In this document: in pieces, positions 28,270 to 41,184 of the stretch | How positions within the stretch are numbered: position 1 is the first letter of the stretch | Layout: every line of letters starts with the position of its first letter | Source: Ulota crispa | Lineage: Eukaryota; Streptophyta; Bryopsida; Orthotrichales; Orthotrichaceae | Length of the DNA: 64,000 bases | Assembly: GCA_963920765.1 (NCBI GenBank) | Contig: OY987249.1 | Span: 6,492,188 to 6,556,187, forward strand | Direction: 5' to 3' | Program-made: the position numbers and the translations under genes | Notes under the pieces: model-generated | The model's database searches: none | What the model was told of the DNA's origin: nothing | What the model saw: only the letters and a program-made list of their open reading frames with translations

Positions 28270-28690
28270 CTTAATTCCAAGAAGATTCTTGAAGATTCTT
28301 GAAGATTCTTAAAGATTTTGGAAAGGTTCTCAAATATCTTCAAAATTCTTAAAGATTCTCAAAGATTCTCAAAAAACTTGAAAGGATTCTCAAAGATTTC
28401 CCCAAAGATTCCCAAAGATTTCCAAAGATTCTTCAAAAACTTGAAAAGATACTCAAAAATTCTTTTAAAATTCTCAAAGATTCTTAAAATTCCAAAAGGA
28501 TTCTAAAATATTTTCAAAGATTCTCCAAAATTCTTAAAGATTTTTAAAAAGTTGAAAAGATTTTCAAAGATTCTCAAATATTTTTTAAAAAATTGAAAAG
28601 ATTTTCAAAGATTCTTAAAGATTCCCAAAAGATTCTCAAAAATTCCAAAATAGATTTTGAAAGATTCTAAAATTTCTATTGATTTAGACA
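28270..28690 (+). repeat. Degenerate short tandem repeat, AAAGATTCTC-like unit
   Basis: Dozens of variants of 'aaagattct(c/t)' with 8-12 bp periodicity. The frame at 28.3 kb coding a repetitive 62-aa peptide is a by-product of this array and not a gene. Confidence 0.8.
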
Positions 28691-29575
28691 ATGGTGTCCA
28701 AATCCACATAATATACGCAGATTTTTTCAAAATTCTGTTAAATTAGTCAAGTAGTGTGTGCAAGTACCCAAAACAACAAGAAATTGTTGACTTTCTGTTG
28801 CTTAGGACAAAGTTTTCTACTAGTGTAATATATAATCTATATATTTTAATGTAAGAATAGGTTAAATAAAAGATATATCTATTTTTTGAAAATTTGGAAG
28901 TCAAAACATATGTAAAACAATATCTTCAAAGACAATTATATATATAATTTCAATCACTATATATACAAACAAAACAAACTTTTTACAAAATTTTAAAAAC
29001 ATATAAGTATTTGAAGGACAATGAGACCTCAATCTAGGGGACTTGTTGTGACCTACAACAATTAAGAAGACTTTCTGAACTTATAATAGAAGAACTCTGA
29101 AATGAGAATTACTCAATGCTCAAACTTGACAGGTTGATATTGTTTGTTTTTCTCGATTAGTAAGTTTTGTAACTAAAAGGAAGCATGCTTGCCTTTTTTG
29201 TGCAAAAGAGTTGAGCCCTTGTTAATTTGCATGAGAAGCTTTTTGTATTATAAATGACAAGAGCAATTAAGAGCCCATGCCACATCCCATACACAAAAAG
29301 GGGAGGATTTTTTCCTAGAGGGATGAACAATAGTTGACATAGGCAAGAGGACGTGGTCATTGTGGTGCTCACCTTTGTGTTGTTGATTCTTACGGCCCAA
29401 TTGAATCCATTTGCCCTAGATGCAAAATAACAAAGATAGAGTCCCTACATTAGAGGGTGTCAAATCTATAATTTCCGGATAATTTTATCCTAAAATTCAC
29501 ACAAAGTTATTAGGTGATTGCTTATGTAGCATTCCACAAAGTTGTCACCGTCACAAAGTTTCAGAAACCACTTAA
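28691..29575. other. AT-rich intergenic DNA
   Basis: No gene or repeat boundary recognised. Confidence 0.35.
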
Positions 29576-29578
29576 TAA

Positions 29579-29921
29579 GGGCGGCTTCACACTATGACTG
29601 GCCAAGTCGAGAGGCCCTCAAATTGAGTGGCCAAACTTTGTCGAGAGGCCAAGAAAATCTGCTGAAAATAGACAATAAATGTTGAAACTATTGGCCTCTC
29701 GCACATAGTTTGGGTTTCCATTTTTGCTAAACCCAAACTTCCCTTTGAGAGGCCATCAACCTTGGTTGATAAAGTGCTGCCATGTAGGCAAATGGTGGAT
29801 GACAGCCTTTGAAGTTTGGCCTCTAGTGTGAAGGCTTGAGTGACAGGACTCTTGATTTCGTGCAATCTAATTGGTGCAGACTGATGGCCTCTCAACCTTT
29901 GGCCATAGTGTGAAGCCGCCC
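29579..29921. mobile_element. PIF/Harbinger (Tourist)-like MITE with TAA target duplications
   Basis: The terminal inverted repeat GGGCGGCTTCACACTATG is perfect at both ends (29,579-29,596 and 29,904-29,921). TAA is directly repeated outside each end (29,576-29,578 and 29,922-29,924). A GGG-starting TIR with TAA duplication fits PIF/Harbinger. The interior repeats 'gagaggcc'-type words on both strands. The 123-aa minus-strand frame across it is not a recognisable protein. Confidence 0.85.
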
Positions 29922-29924
29922 TAA

Positions 29925-30868
29925 CTGTGGTTGCATCTCTGCATAATTCCTCTTTCAAATGCCATCATTTTGCTCCCAACCCACATGCAATCATGTCCTA
30001 CTTGTCACGTTACAATGTACTCATTTAGCAAATTGCAGAGGCGCTTCCCTACGCACTTGTTGAGCAGTTATTGGACTAGGTCACCTTGCTAGAAGAGAAG
30101 AACCCCTACAAGATCACTTGATAATTTATGTCAAAAAACTGTAACTTCTTTAAGTTATGGGGCACCTCTTGAGGTGTATGATAGAGTTATTAAACTTGAG
30201 AATTTGCAAAAAGTTGTTGAGCTATGGAATGAATTCACCTAGAGTTATTAGGTGAAAAACACCAAGGTTTGACACCCCTATTGGGCGCATAAGAGCATCT
30301 CCACTAGGGCTTCTCTATCCCTATCTCCATCCCCATCCCCATCTAGATGAAGGGAGTGCAAAGATGGAGATAAGAATAGGCAAGCCCCACCAATTCTTCT
30401 CCATCAAGGAGCTTTTTACTCAATAATTACTAAGATGGGCTAGGAAAGATGAGTGGGGAGAGAAGCTAGAGGTGTAAAGGGGTAACAAGTTGCAATTTTT
30501 TAGAAAAAATGAGAATACAATTTATTACATTTGAGTTCCATACATGGCCTCTTGTATAGGAAATGTGGGCTCTCCTTCATCTAGATTCTTTAAATATTTG
30601 GGGATACATGCTCTTGTTGTTGACAACCTTAACTTAGAAGGTGTGTTCTTTGTATTAAAAAGCATGCAAAGAGTTGTATATTATGCCATGCAAGTGGTTG
30701 CAAGTTGAGCCTAGTAAGGCAAGACATACAACCTTACACGGAACCAAATGCTTCATGCTTGCTTTGAAACATTAAAAGTGACAAGGACTTATTATGACAC
30801 ACTAAAATTGGTCCATTTTACAAAATTGGTCCATATTTGCAAAATTGATCCATTGCGGATTCTACAAT
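29925..30868. other. Intergenic DNA; possible MITE remnant near 30,291
   Basis: AAGAGCATCTCCACTAGGG at 30,291 resembles the 'gagcatctcca' end common to plant MITEs, but a matching right end was not found. No gene is seen. Confidence 0.3.
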
Positions 30869-31802
30869 TTAACCCCTAACGGACCATTGTCCCTTTGGGG
30901 GACGGGTTGGACTTTGAGCATGTACCTATGGCTAAACTACTTTGTGCGATTTTCTCACCTTTTTTTTGAAGGTGGAGAGTTCAAAGATCAATGTGGGTGT
31001 CTAATTTTGTCTTCATTCCGACATTTGATGAAGAAGTTATGCATGAACTTCTAAAAAATTGGGGAGGATTGCCCATTTGGATAGCCCAAAAACTTCTTTA
31101 AAATTATATTTTTTTAAATAAAAACTTGAAATTGGTTCTTTAGATTTTTTTATACATGAGAAGCTTTGAGATATTCAATTTCAATCAATAAGATGAAAGT
31201 TATGAGGAGTTTTTGTTTGCAGGCAATTATGGATTCTCTACTCTCAAATAAACTTTGAAGTCTTTTATTTTACTTAATTTTCATTATATTGGAAAAAAAA
31301 CAAAACCAAAGTAAGTAGATTGTTTATTACAACATTATAACCGTGGGGATTTGCATTTTTCATTTCAGCTATTAAATTCTCAACAATTTAGTGTTTTGAC
31401 TCATTCTCTACTTCTTTTTACTTACTATTTTTTCCCATGTGTTGTATAGTTCCAATTGATTTGAAAATTCTCCCACACATACCTAACTCAATCTCCTACA
31501 TGGAAAAAATAAAGTGCAACTTGGAGTAGAGCAATTTTTTTGTTATAAGAGTGGTCAAAGGCTTCTAAATTTTTTGGGGAGCATGGAAAAACTTCTATTC
31601 ACTTTAGATGCAAATATCTCACTCCTTTCCATATGCAATGAGCTGATTTTTTTCCCACAAGTACCTCTTCTAGTCTAGGGCAAGATCCTATGGTTGGATT
31701 TCCTAGAAACAAAACATAAAAATTCCATTTTACTAAACCTCCTAAAAGTGGCAATTTTGAGTGCTTTTCACAGAAAAATGGGCTTGGTCCTTTAGGGGTT
31801 GA
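30869..31802. mobile_element. TTAA-flanked MITE, subfamily B copy 2 (934 bp)
   Basis: The left end is TTAA-CCCCTAACGGACC; the right end GGTCCTTTAGGGG-TTGA has one mutation in the TTAA. The interior aligns with 7,077-8,005 over most of its length, in the same orientation. Confidence 0.75.
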
Positions 31803-32390
31803 AAACAACACAAAAATGAACAAATAATCCCCCTTTTGCTTTTCAACATTTCTATTTTGCAATGTCTTTCTCAATAGGGGGCTTCAAACATAAATCTGGC
31901 CTTTGAACTTCTCACCTCATGGGATCTCCACTCACTAGTGAACTATTTTTGTTCCCTTGCACGCGCAAAGTTTGAGACATCCGTGAGTTTGCGGATGTTT
32001 TTGTGAAAGAAATTTTGGGGTTTGAGGAAGTAAGTAAATGAGCCTTGAGAAATCACAAAAGTGAATTTCTGAAATTCACTCCTCATGTGAATCACGTTAA
32101 GAGTGAAATCCAGAGGTGAGTCACATCAAAATTCACTAATGAATTCATAGAGAGTTTATAAGAGAGTTTATAGAGGTGAATCTCGACGTGAGTCACCTGA
32201 AAAAGTTTAAGTTTGAAGCCCCTAATAATGAAAATGGTCATGAACATCTGTTGTGCGTGATTCTCAAGACGTTCTCCTCCAGCCTTTCCAGTCCAACCCT
32301 TTTCAGTCCAAGTTTCGAGTACACTTGGCACGGCTTTAGAGGACTCAGTCAAGTGGTAGTTGTAACACCCCCTTACCTTTACCATTCAAA
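31803..32390. other. Intergenic DNA with locally repeated GTGARTCAC words
   Basis: Short phrases such as 'gtgaatcacg', 'gtgagtcac' and 'gagagtttata' recur at 32,080-32,210. No gene and no clear element border. Confidence 0.35.
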
Positions 32391-32535
32391 CTTCTCAATG
32401 AGTGACTAGTTGACTAAAACTTCTCAATGAGTGACTAGTTGACTAAAACTTCTCAATGAGTGACTAGTTGACTAAAACTCCTCAATGAGTGACTAGTTGA
32501 CTAAAAGTCCTCAATGAGTGACTAGTTGACTAAAA
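32391..32535 (+). repeat. 29-bp minisatellite, five units, each with TTGACT
   Basis: Five head-to-tail copies with only a few substitutions, followed by a partial sixth. Each unit holds GAGTGACTAGTTGACTAAA, which includes a W-box-like TTGACT. Whether it has any regulatory role is unknown; no gene is nearby. Confidence 0.93.
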
Positions 32536-32557
32536 CTCCTCTAAGTTCGGATATTTT

Positions 32558-32924
32558 TTAACCCCTAAATGTTGAGAAGGACAAAAAACGTCCTCTGACT
32601 GTGAAAAAATATTCTGTGATTTAGAAAAAAGTCATTTTTCATTTGATATTTTTTTAAAAGTGACCATAAACACATGGTCCATCATGGAGGACAAAAAATT
32701 ACCTCTTGAGATGCATTCATTTTTTTTGTAACCCAAATTGTGATAAGATTCAAAAACATAGTGTTAGTTCCCAAGCTGCCCTTCTTGTAATTTTCATGAG
32801 GGCACCATGTACTGTTGACTTTTTCAACTTTTTGAAGCAATACTATTGATGCCCATGTGCAAAACACTAGAGACTGCTATAGGCAAGGCAAGCCACGGTG
32901 ATCCATCAGTCCTTTAAGGGTTAA
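32558..32924. mobile_element. TTAA-flanked MITE, subfamily D (367 bp)
   Basis: Starts TTAA-CCCCTAAATG and ends CAGTCCTTTAAGGG-TTAA. The interior has no match to the other TTAA elements in the window. It lies 25 bp before another TTAA element, so the two inserted close together. Confidence 0.65.
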
Positions 32925-32949
32925 GCTTTGTCCAGCACTCGCGGGCATT

Positions 32950-33572
32950 TTAACCCCTACATGCCTTAGGCTTTTTTAGAGATGCCTCTAAATTGAACAA
33001 AAAGCCAACATTTTAATGAGTTGTATCAATTTTTTCTAAATTGTAACTGTACAAATTCAAATCAGATTTGTTAAAAATCACATAGGAAAAGAAAGCACAA
33101 AAATATCACTTATGGATTGAAAGATTGTAATGTTTGAACATGAGGGTGTTAAATTGCAAAAATAACTTGAAGTTCTTTTAATCCTCTTAACATATGTTGA
33201 ATCTTAAAAATAGGTCACCAAAAAAAGGCAAAAGGACATTTCATGCATAACTTTAATCACTTTACAATTTTTCAAAAAAAATCTAAATTTTTTTTTGATG
33301 AATTTCTAGCATAATTTTTTCTCCAAGATCTAGTGTATTTGAGGCTCATTTCCAAGAGCTCTCAACACTATAGAAAGTCAAGACCTCTAAACAAAATCTT
33401 GAATAGAAATATCATAATCAATCATTTTCAAAACAAATTTTTTGATACTAAAACTAACTTTAAAAAGAATATTCCAAAATATAAACTATTAAAATAGAAA
33501 CTTAGTTAGGCTTATTGAACTTCAAAGTATTGTCAACACCCAAATTGGGTGCCTCAGGCATTTAGGAGCTAA
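32950..33572. mobile_element. TTAA-type MITE, subfamily A copy 2 (623 bp)
   Basis: The left end is TTAA-CCCCTACATGCC; the right end GGCATTTAGGAG-CTAA has a mutated TTAA. The interior is homologous to 26,107-26,748 and 49,521-50,174. Non-coding. Confidence 0.72.
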
Positions 33573-35854
33573 TATCATGTCATAGCGTAGACGCCCAAAA
33601 TGCACATGATGCTATACTACACAAGGTATTTAGGTTGATTTAACAATTAGGTTGCCTTACCCTAGAAAGTTACTGCATGTCTCATGGCTTGACCACTTGA
33701 AAGCACATGTAACTCTTTAGGTATGAGGATTTCACATGATTTACAACCTAAATGTTGTTAGTTTGTTTTTCTACAACTTTGTTATTGTTGTCAAGCCCTT
33801 TCAGAATTGTTCATTGCATTGATGAAAATTATTGTATTAGTAAGTATCTACATAGTGTAAAATTTTGAGAAATTAGTGTGAGGCTGCAATCCAAAAGCAA
33901 TATTTAGTATATATAACATTTCTTGGAATTAAAGTGTGATAATGAGAGTATAGGGCAATTTTTGAAATAGTTACACCGTACATATGCTTGCTCCCAGAGG
34001 TGTAATAAGGGTTTTCAATGCTCTCTTTGGTATCTATAGCTAGATGCAGCTTGGGTAACCGAACCAATTCTTACCCCAATATTATTGCTTTGGGACCACT
34101 TATAGTAGTTTTCATTTCCTTCATCAAACTCGGTGATTAACCGTGAGTTACAAATACCAATAGGAATTAAATAGCAAGCAAAATAATGCAGTTTTCAAAA
34201 TTACCTCAAGTGACTAATAACATTACTAATTGTAACATTACTAATTGTGCTAAATTCTCAAGTTCAACATTGTAGTATTCGCAACAATGGACGTCAGACT
34301 TAGAATTTTTGCAAGAGGATGGAACTCTTGGATGATACTCAATCATGTCACATTTATAAAAAATCCAAAAATGATCTTGAATGAATGCCCCTGTTAAATC
34401 TAAAAGAAAAAGTATCAGTTTTTAATAATTAGGAACTAGAGGTTCAACAAAAGCGATTCCAAAAATAAAAAATGGTACTCAAAATTTAACATTCCTTTTA
34501 ATGTTTTAGAATGATTGGAAGAAGGAATCTTGAATGAGGTGATTGGTTATTAAAAAAATTGTGCATACTTTTGAAACTTAGTTTTTCCATCTTTTGACAA
34601 AAATTTCAACTTTGACTCCCATTACAGTACTACACCATAAATAGCATCTAGTATTATAACTTTATGGATGTCACTATCGTCAATTAGTGTCACTATTTAT
34701 ACATAGTGTCACTTACACTATTTATGTGAGTCCCATTTTTCAAAAATATTGGCACTACTTGAAATAAACACTAACACTGGTTTGTGTAAATTCTTATGAA
34801 TAATTACAATCATTGTCAATCTAGAAAATCCAATTGTGTTTACTTTTATTTATTTCTGATTTTGTATGTGTTGAAATATAATCATAAATTTTGAAACAAA
34901 ATTGAAATGAGATCATCAAATATTTAAATAAATAACGAAGAATGCCAATTTCATAGCATATGAAGCACATATGATTTTAATCCAAGTATGGAACTTCGTT
35001 TTTCCAACTTTGCAAGTATGGTTTTGAATTTTGAATTTTAGAATGCATACTTGTTTCATACAAATCCGATGGTACGATAAGCAAGATCATATATTTGTGA
35101 AGCCAAATCTAAAATTATAGTTTATGAGTATTTTGGAAGTGAGCTCAAAACTTTAGCTAGCAATTTATAAAGCTTTGCCCACTGGAGTTTGGATTATTTT
35201 TCTCAAGAATATTTTTTTACACAAACTCAATGATATAACACTGGATCACTAATTCCCTTATGGATCAAAATTTGATAAAATTCTTCCGATTGATTTTGGA
35301 AGATTTTTTTCTTCATTGTCAATTGTTCTTGACTTTGCTAGACTGGCTCATGTAGCAAATACTCAACATACTATACACTATTCAATGTTTCTAGCGACAT
35401 CAATACAAAGAAAAAACATGTTATGTCATTTAGAAATAATAAAATTTTAAAAAGAAGAAGAGGAAGATATCGTACCTAAGAAGATAATGAAGTTTGAGTC
35501 AAACATTGGTTGTTTGTGCTGAAAAACAGAGAATAAAAATTCAACATGTATGGACAAAAGAAATAAGATTGAAGCTTGCGAAATAGATGACTATCCAACA
35601 TGGTCTTGATGAGATTGAAAAGAGACTCATTACAATAGCCATTTGCAAATAAAAAATCATACTTTTATTCCGATTTGATGAAAGTTTCAAGGATTTGGAG
35701 AAATCAAGCTCTTATTCTACAAATTATGAAGAAAGACAAAGATTTTATCCAGTGTTCAAGTGCAACAATTTGGAATTTATTAAAAAATTTGATCAAAACT
35801 TATGTTAGAAGAGAAAGAAAGTAGGCTGAACAAATCACTTGGTTGTATGCAGCA
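33573..35854. other. AT-rich DNA including the empty-site relative of the 41.7-kb insertion
   Basis: No gene. Sequence around 33,780-33,900 is homologous to both flanks of the foldback element at 41,682-42,100 but lacks the insertion. The rest is featureless. Confidence 0.45.
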
Positions 35855-35948
35855 TTAACTTTTAAGCGCCAGGCCTATTGCCGTGAATATATGGGCTTAG
35901 TGTATTTGTCGGGGACAATTTTTGTGCCTGCCAACGTTTAAGGATTAA
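35855..35948. mobile_element. Minimal TTAA-flanked MITE, subfamily C copy 2 (94 bp)
   Basis: TTAA-CTTTTAAGCGCC on the left and CGTTTAAGGA-TTAA on the right. The core matches 16,264-16,358. Confidence 0.62.
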
Positions 35949-37402
35949 GGAATGAGTTTGATTGACTAAAAGAGTCGGCTCTAAAAGCGTTTGGTCATTT
36001 TGAATTGTCCAATTAGGGGTCACTAAAATAGTGCATCAAGCCTTTTTAATCAATGACACTTTCTTTATTTTAGAAATTGTACTTGTGCATGCACAAGTTT
36101 AGAACCTCAAGAGAGTGACATAAGCTACCATTAAGTGTGTTTATTGGTCAAAATTGTGTTCAGATTTGTCTTTTAATAAAATATAGATGTATGTCATACT
36201 AAAATAAATGAAAACTTGTTCTCAATCATGATTTGAGTATTAGAATATGGAATGGGTGCTTGCCCTCTTTAAGAGCCTTATCAGATTATTCCTTGCTTTG
36301 TAGTGGTTGCTTTTAGGACTCATGTCCCCCATTTACAAGCTGCCTTTGCATCATGAATGCTACCATCTATGATCAAGAATAGATACTTATGCACCTTTTA
36401 CTTTGATAAATTGTAGTTAATTCATACCAACTCAAAAAAATTCAATTTAAATGGCTATAGAATTGTTTCTTCTTTGTCTTTCCACTAAAAATATATCTAG
36501 GTTGCTAATCTGACTTTGTTTTAGTATAGATATCATCTTTCCCTTAGATGGTCGATTTAAGAGCCAACTACCTTATGCAAGATTGAATTCATGATTTTAT
36601 GTGTGATATTTTCAATTTTGGAAAGTAACCTTATTATTCATACTATTCATAAATTTTATAATTGTGTTTGTATTCATTCAGAAGGTAAAATTTGTACTCT
36701 AGTAAAATCCAATGCTTGTTGAATTTGCTCTTTTTAAGACAATCATAACATGTGACTAGAAAAGAATCAAAAAAATTAATGGTGTCTTTTAAAAAACAAG
36801 AATGTATTAAAATTTCTTTAGAGCATTACTTGGGCATATAAATTGTCAATTTGAATCAAGACTTGGGTAGATCATTCTTTGTATATTTGGGTACCTCCTC
36901 GTGTGGCAAGGGGATAATTTTTGGGAGGCTAAATAACTCCTAGGCAAAAATAAAAGTACCTCTTTAATTATGTAACTTGGCAAAATGGCCTATTTTAGGG
37001 CACTCTATAATCACTTATACAACTTTGGAGATTCCATTTTTTCCTTGGCTATTTTCTTTATAAAGTGGAAAAATAAACTTTCAAGCAAAGTGATGGCAAA
37101 AAGTCTAGGGTAAGAAGGACAAAGGAGTTATGTGTTTATTTGATGGTTGTATTTGACCAAGGTAGAAAAGTTTGGATTTCTTGTTCTCACCTTGTTTTAT
37201 ACCCACATGCTTGAATAAAGACCCATATTAAATACTGTATTTTCAATAGTATTGCAAGGATACCTTTGACCCATACTAAATAAAATAGTCTACATAGTAT
37301 TGCATAGGATACCTATATATTTATTACTCTAGATTAGTTGTAAAAAATAACAATGTCCCATGTTTGTAGTGTACCTATATTATTTAGGTAATTACTAAAT
37401 TG
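35949..37402. other. AT-rich intergenic DNA
   Basis: No gene, RNA or repeat border recognised. Confidence 0.35.
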
Positions 37403-37768
37403 ACACCCTAAATTACTAATGAGACACCCCCTCTGAGCATGTAATTTGATAATTTAGTACTATTTTTGATTTATTAAGTGGTTCATCATTCATTCAATCA
37501 CAACGTTATCACTACCTTGAAAGAAAACATGACAAATACAAAAAAAAACTGAAATTTTATTGCACCAATACTATTTTTGATATGTTTTTGCTTTAAGTAA
37601 TTCAAAAGTCCTATATTTTTAATTTGAAATTTAAGCACACTTATTTTTTATTTAGTATAACCTTAGAATGATAAAGGTGAAACAAATCTTTTGATCCAAA
37701 TAAAAAAATTAGTATTGAAAATCACATTTACATGCTCAAAGGAGGTGTCCTGTTAGCAATTTAGGGTG
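37403..37768. mobile_element. TIR element with CACCCTAAATT ends (366 bp)
   Basis: Left CACCCTAAATTACTAATG is mirrored by right 'ttagcaatttagggtg'. The inverted match continues through 'gacacccccTCTGAGCATGTAA' versus 'ttTACATGCTCAaaggaggtgtc'. The interior is AT-rich. No certain target duplication. The next element starts immediately after it. Confidence 0.65.
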
Positions 37769-38376
37769 CTGCTGTAGCACGGGGGGTGCACTCCCTATTT
37801 TCTTGTGGTACACGTGCGATCAAAATCTTTGACCCCTATCTTTATATTGTAAGAAATCAATTAAATAGTTTGAAAAAATTATGATGTGTTCTTCTATATT
37901 GAAAGTTTATATTGTGAATTATTGAAATTTTCTTTATTCTAAATAATTACTTACAATTTTTGGAAGAAAATAAAAACACTGTATAGCTGAAAAAAATTTT
38001 GACCCCTTGCATTATGTGGTAAAAATTATTTTTAAAATTATTTTGAAATTGCCAATAAATGAAGGTTTGGTTATTGTTTGTGTATACTAAAAATTGGATA
38101 CACTTGTCATTCAAACGCAATCTTGATAAATATTTGAAGCAAAAATTCAGCCATTTTGGTGCAATTTTCAATTGAGTGTTTGGATATCTTGTTTAATTCA
38201 TTTGAATCCAATTTTTTTTACATGAAAGGTATATTGATTTTGTAAGACCACCCAAAATTTTGGAGCTAAATCAAATTTTATTGAAAAGTAAATAAGGAGT
38301 GGAAAATTTGCTTGATTGCACGTGACCTCCAAAGAATACATTGAGTGACCTCCCTGTGCGCTGTAGTAATTCCTAT
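37769..38376. mobile_element. TIR element with CTGTAGCACGGGGGG ends (about 605 bp)
   Basis: About 55 bp near 37,770-37,825 (CTGTAGCAC...ACACGTGCGATCAA) is an imperfect inverted copy of 38,320-38,375 (TTGATTGCACGTGACC...GCGCTGTAG). Class unclear; no coding sequence. Confidence 0.6.
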
Positions 38377-38945
38377 TATTTATATTGGATTTACCACTTT
38401 GAATGTTCCCATTCTTATTTGTAATTTTGTTATAATTTTATCTCCAATGAATAAACCCTTCTTCTATTATGCCGCACGTTGTTTCTAAAATGCTCTAAGT
38501 GATCTACCCGGGAATCAAGATAATTACAAGAAGATTTTGTTAAAAATGCAAAGAAGATATATTTTATTACCAATTGTGGAAATAGAAAAGTACATGGAAG
38601 TTAAAAGTGATGAGCATGTCAAATATGCAATTTTTATCTTTGTTGAACTTGATATGACCATGGTTGTCAAGGTAATTGGTAGATAAGATATTAAAATAAT
38701 TTGCCCTTTATGAAAGTTTTAATGACGATTGCAACTATCCAATTTGCAACGCATTTGATAATATATGTATTTTCACATGGTACACTTGAAAAAAGTATGT
38801 AGTATTTCAATTTTTTGCTCAATGGTTGAATGAAAAGCGTGCCAATCTTTGAGACGTCTATCATTGTTCCAAGCATATTATTGTGGACAATTTTGCAAGT
38901 GACAATATGTCAAGACAGACTAAAGAAAGATAGGCTAAAGAAGCA
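38377..38945. other. AT-rich intergenic DNA
   Basis: Nothing recognised beyond short random frames. Confidence 0.35.
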
Positions 38946-39133
38946 TTAACCTTTGAACGCCATGAATGCCTCTTTGCCTGTATATCTTGGTGTTTAATGC
39001 CCATTTTAGAGGCAATTGGATTGGTTGAAAACCAAAATTGAAACCCCACCTTGCATGTGCAAACTTCCACCCTCACCGTATTGCTGATATATGGTCTAGT
39101 ATAGCAGAGGCCCGACAGGCATTCAAGAGTTAA
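38946..39133. mobile_element. TTAA-flanked MITE, subfamily E (188 bp)
   Basis: Left TTAA-CCTTTGAACGCC and right GGCATTCAAGAG-TTAA give a TIR of about 12 bp with TTAA outside. The interior is unlike the other TTAA elements here. Confidence 0.6.
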
Positions 39134-41080
39134 TACACTTGGATGTTTCAATTAGGAACTCAATCATTCAAACGATCTACATCAACCATGATAATCATTT
39201 GTCATCTTTGTCATTAAAATGCTTGAATAAAGCATTGGGAGAAAAAAATAACAACTGATTAATGACAATTCATTAGCAAGGTAATGGCTTGCCAAGTTCT
39301 TTAGGAGCATTAAAAAACCTGAGTAAGTCTTATATTCTCTTACAAGCACTTGATGCAATACATAATGTCAACGCACAAATTGACAAAAATGGAGTTTTAT
39401 ACAAAACAAAAGCATCAATGTGAATTATCATTGGATTTAGTTGTAGTATGGAAAGTTGAGAAACGTTCCAAAGAGTTGCAAAATATTGTAAGTAGATACA
39501 CATTTTTTTAAAGGTGCGAAAATGATTATGGAAAATCTACCAGTAATTACTAAGCAACAATTTGTTTATATTTTTTGCAATAATAGCCTGATTTCCTTAT
39601 TTTGTTTTGTTTGCTAGAAAATTTATGCCATTTTCCCAACTATTATCAATTGAATGCAGCTTACTAAATCTATAACATCTATATGAATTTTCAATTGAAA
39701 ATTATGTTGGAAACAACCTTCATCTTACATACCTTGTAAAAATTGTCTTTAACGTGTATTTTTTTATAAAGTTTATTTCTTAGCTTAATTCCTAACTTTT
39801 GTTAATTTGACAACACTTAAGAAAAGTTGAACATCTACATGTATTTTTGTTCCAAAATTATGCTAGTAGCAACCCTCATATTTTCCACTTACCTATATCG
39901 CCTATATCTTTTCCCTATGAAGGTCAGTTTCATAATTGTTTTCACTAGAAAGCTCATTTACATCATGAACTTTTATGAATTCAAACTAATGCAACTTGAG
40001 AAATTTTGCAAATATGCTCATTTTCTCTTTGAAATTATTCTAGCTCAAGATTGACAGGTTATTGATTGTTGAATGAACAATTTTCTATACAATCATATGT
40101 AAATGAGTTTTTATAGAAAATAGTTTGATATATCAATTATATTATCTTTACGCTAGTGACCAAGGGTTGTGATCAAAGTACTTAGAGCATTGTGATTGGA
40201 GGAGGAGAAGGTCGGATGGTCCAAACTCACTTTACACTAATCTCAAAAATGAAAAGTGATCAAAGCTCAAAATGGATGATAAAATGACATGGAATCCTAC
40301 ATGTCATAAAAGGGATGAGATTTCATGGTCACAAAGATTTTGTGTTAAGACACTCTAAGAGGCGCTTGGGCCGGATTTTAGGATGACCAAGCCATCTCAG
40401 CCATCTCAAAATTCTATATGATCTACTTTTGTCAAGCTTTAATGCTATTTACTATTAAGAATGTTATTTATTATCGTTTTATTGTTGTGAGCATAGCTTT
40501 TATTGCTATGAATGCAATTTTTACTACGTAAATGTTGTTTTAAGACAAGAGATGCATTATGGTTGCAATAATTTCAATTTTATTGCAATACTTAAAATTT
40601 GTTAGTGTTGATTGTTACAAATGTTTTTTTTTTCATCATCTTACAACAACTAATTCCATTGTAAAGACATATCTAAACGAAGCATGGTCATTTTTTTTTG
40701 TATTTTCCTCATTGCACTATTGATAATAATTTTAATAGTAAATATTTATAATCTTTTTGGCTACAAATCTCCTCCTTTATTTCTTGTCATTGAGATTTTT
40801 GAAATTTTACTAAGAGATGAGAAAAAAGAGAGAGGATAGAATAAAAATTAAAAAATAAAGAAAAAATATAGAATAAATAATCAAATCTTCCATGGATTGG
40901 TTCAAGTTTACTTTGCACTATTGAAGGTGACCAATGGATGAAAAAACTGGAAAAATTCATATCTTTTAGGGTTCAGTTTCAAATCTAAATTTACAAGTAT
41001 TGCAAAAACGGCTTTAGAGTCCTTTACTAGTAGTGCAATTTTTGTTCCATTTGACCAAAATTTGCAAAAATATAGCTTTT
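39134..41080. other. AT-rich intergenic DNA
   Basis: No gene or clear repeat border. Confidence 0.35.
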
Positions 41081-41184
41081 AGCTATAAAAGACCTTAATT
41101 AGATATACAGTTTAATGCCTAAGCGCCTTAGCTATAAAAGACCTTAATTAGATATACAGTTTATTGCCCAAGCGCCTTAGCTAT
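41081..41184 (+). repeat. 49-bp tandem duplication
   Basis: A 49-bp unit beginning AGCTATAAAAGACC is repeated twice (41,081 and 41,130) with two or so differences, followed by a few bases of a third unit. Confidence 0.9.

Noticed and set aside
28318-28506. 62-aa repetitive peptide
   Set aside because: It is produced by the AAAGATTCTC-like tandem array.
29587-29958. 123-aa minus-strand protein
   Set aside because: It lies almost wholly inside a MITE with perfect TIRs and has no domain.
32391-32535. CRISPR array
   Set aside because: Units are head-to-tail without unique spacers and the genome is eukaryotic.
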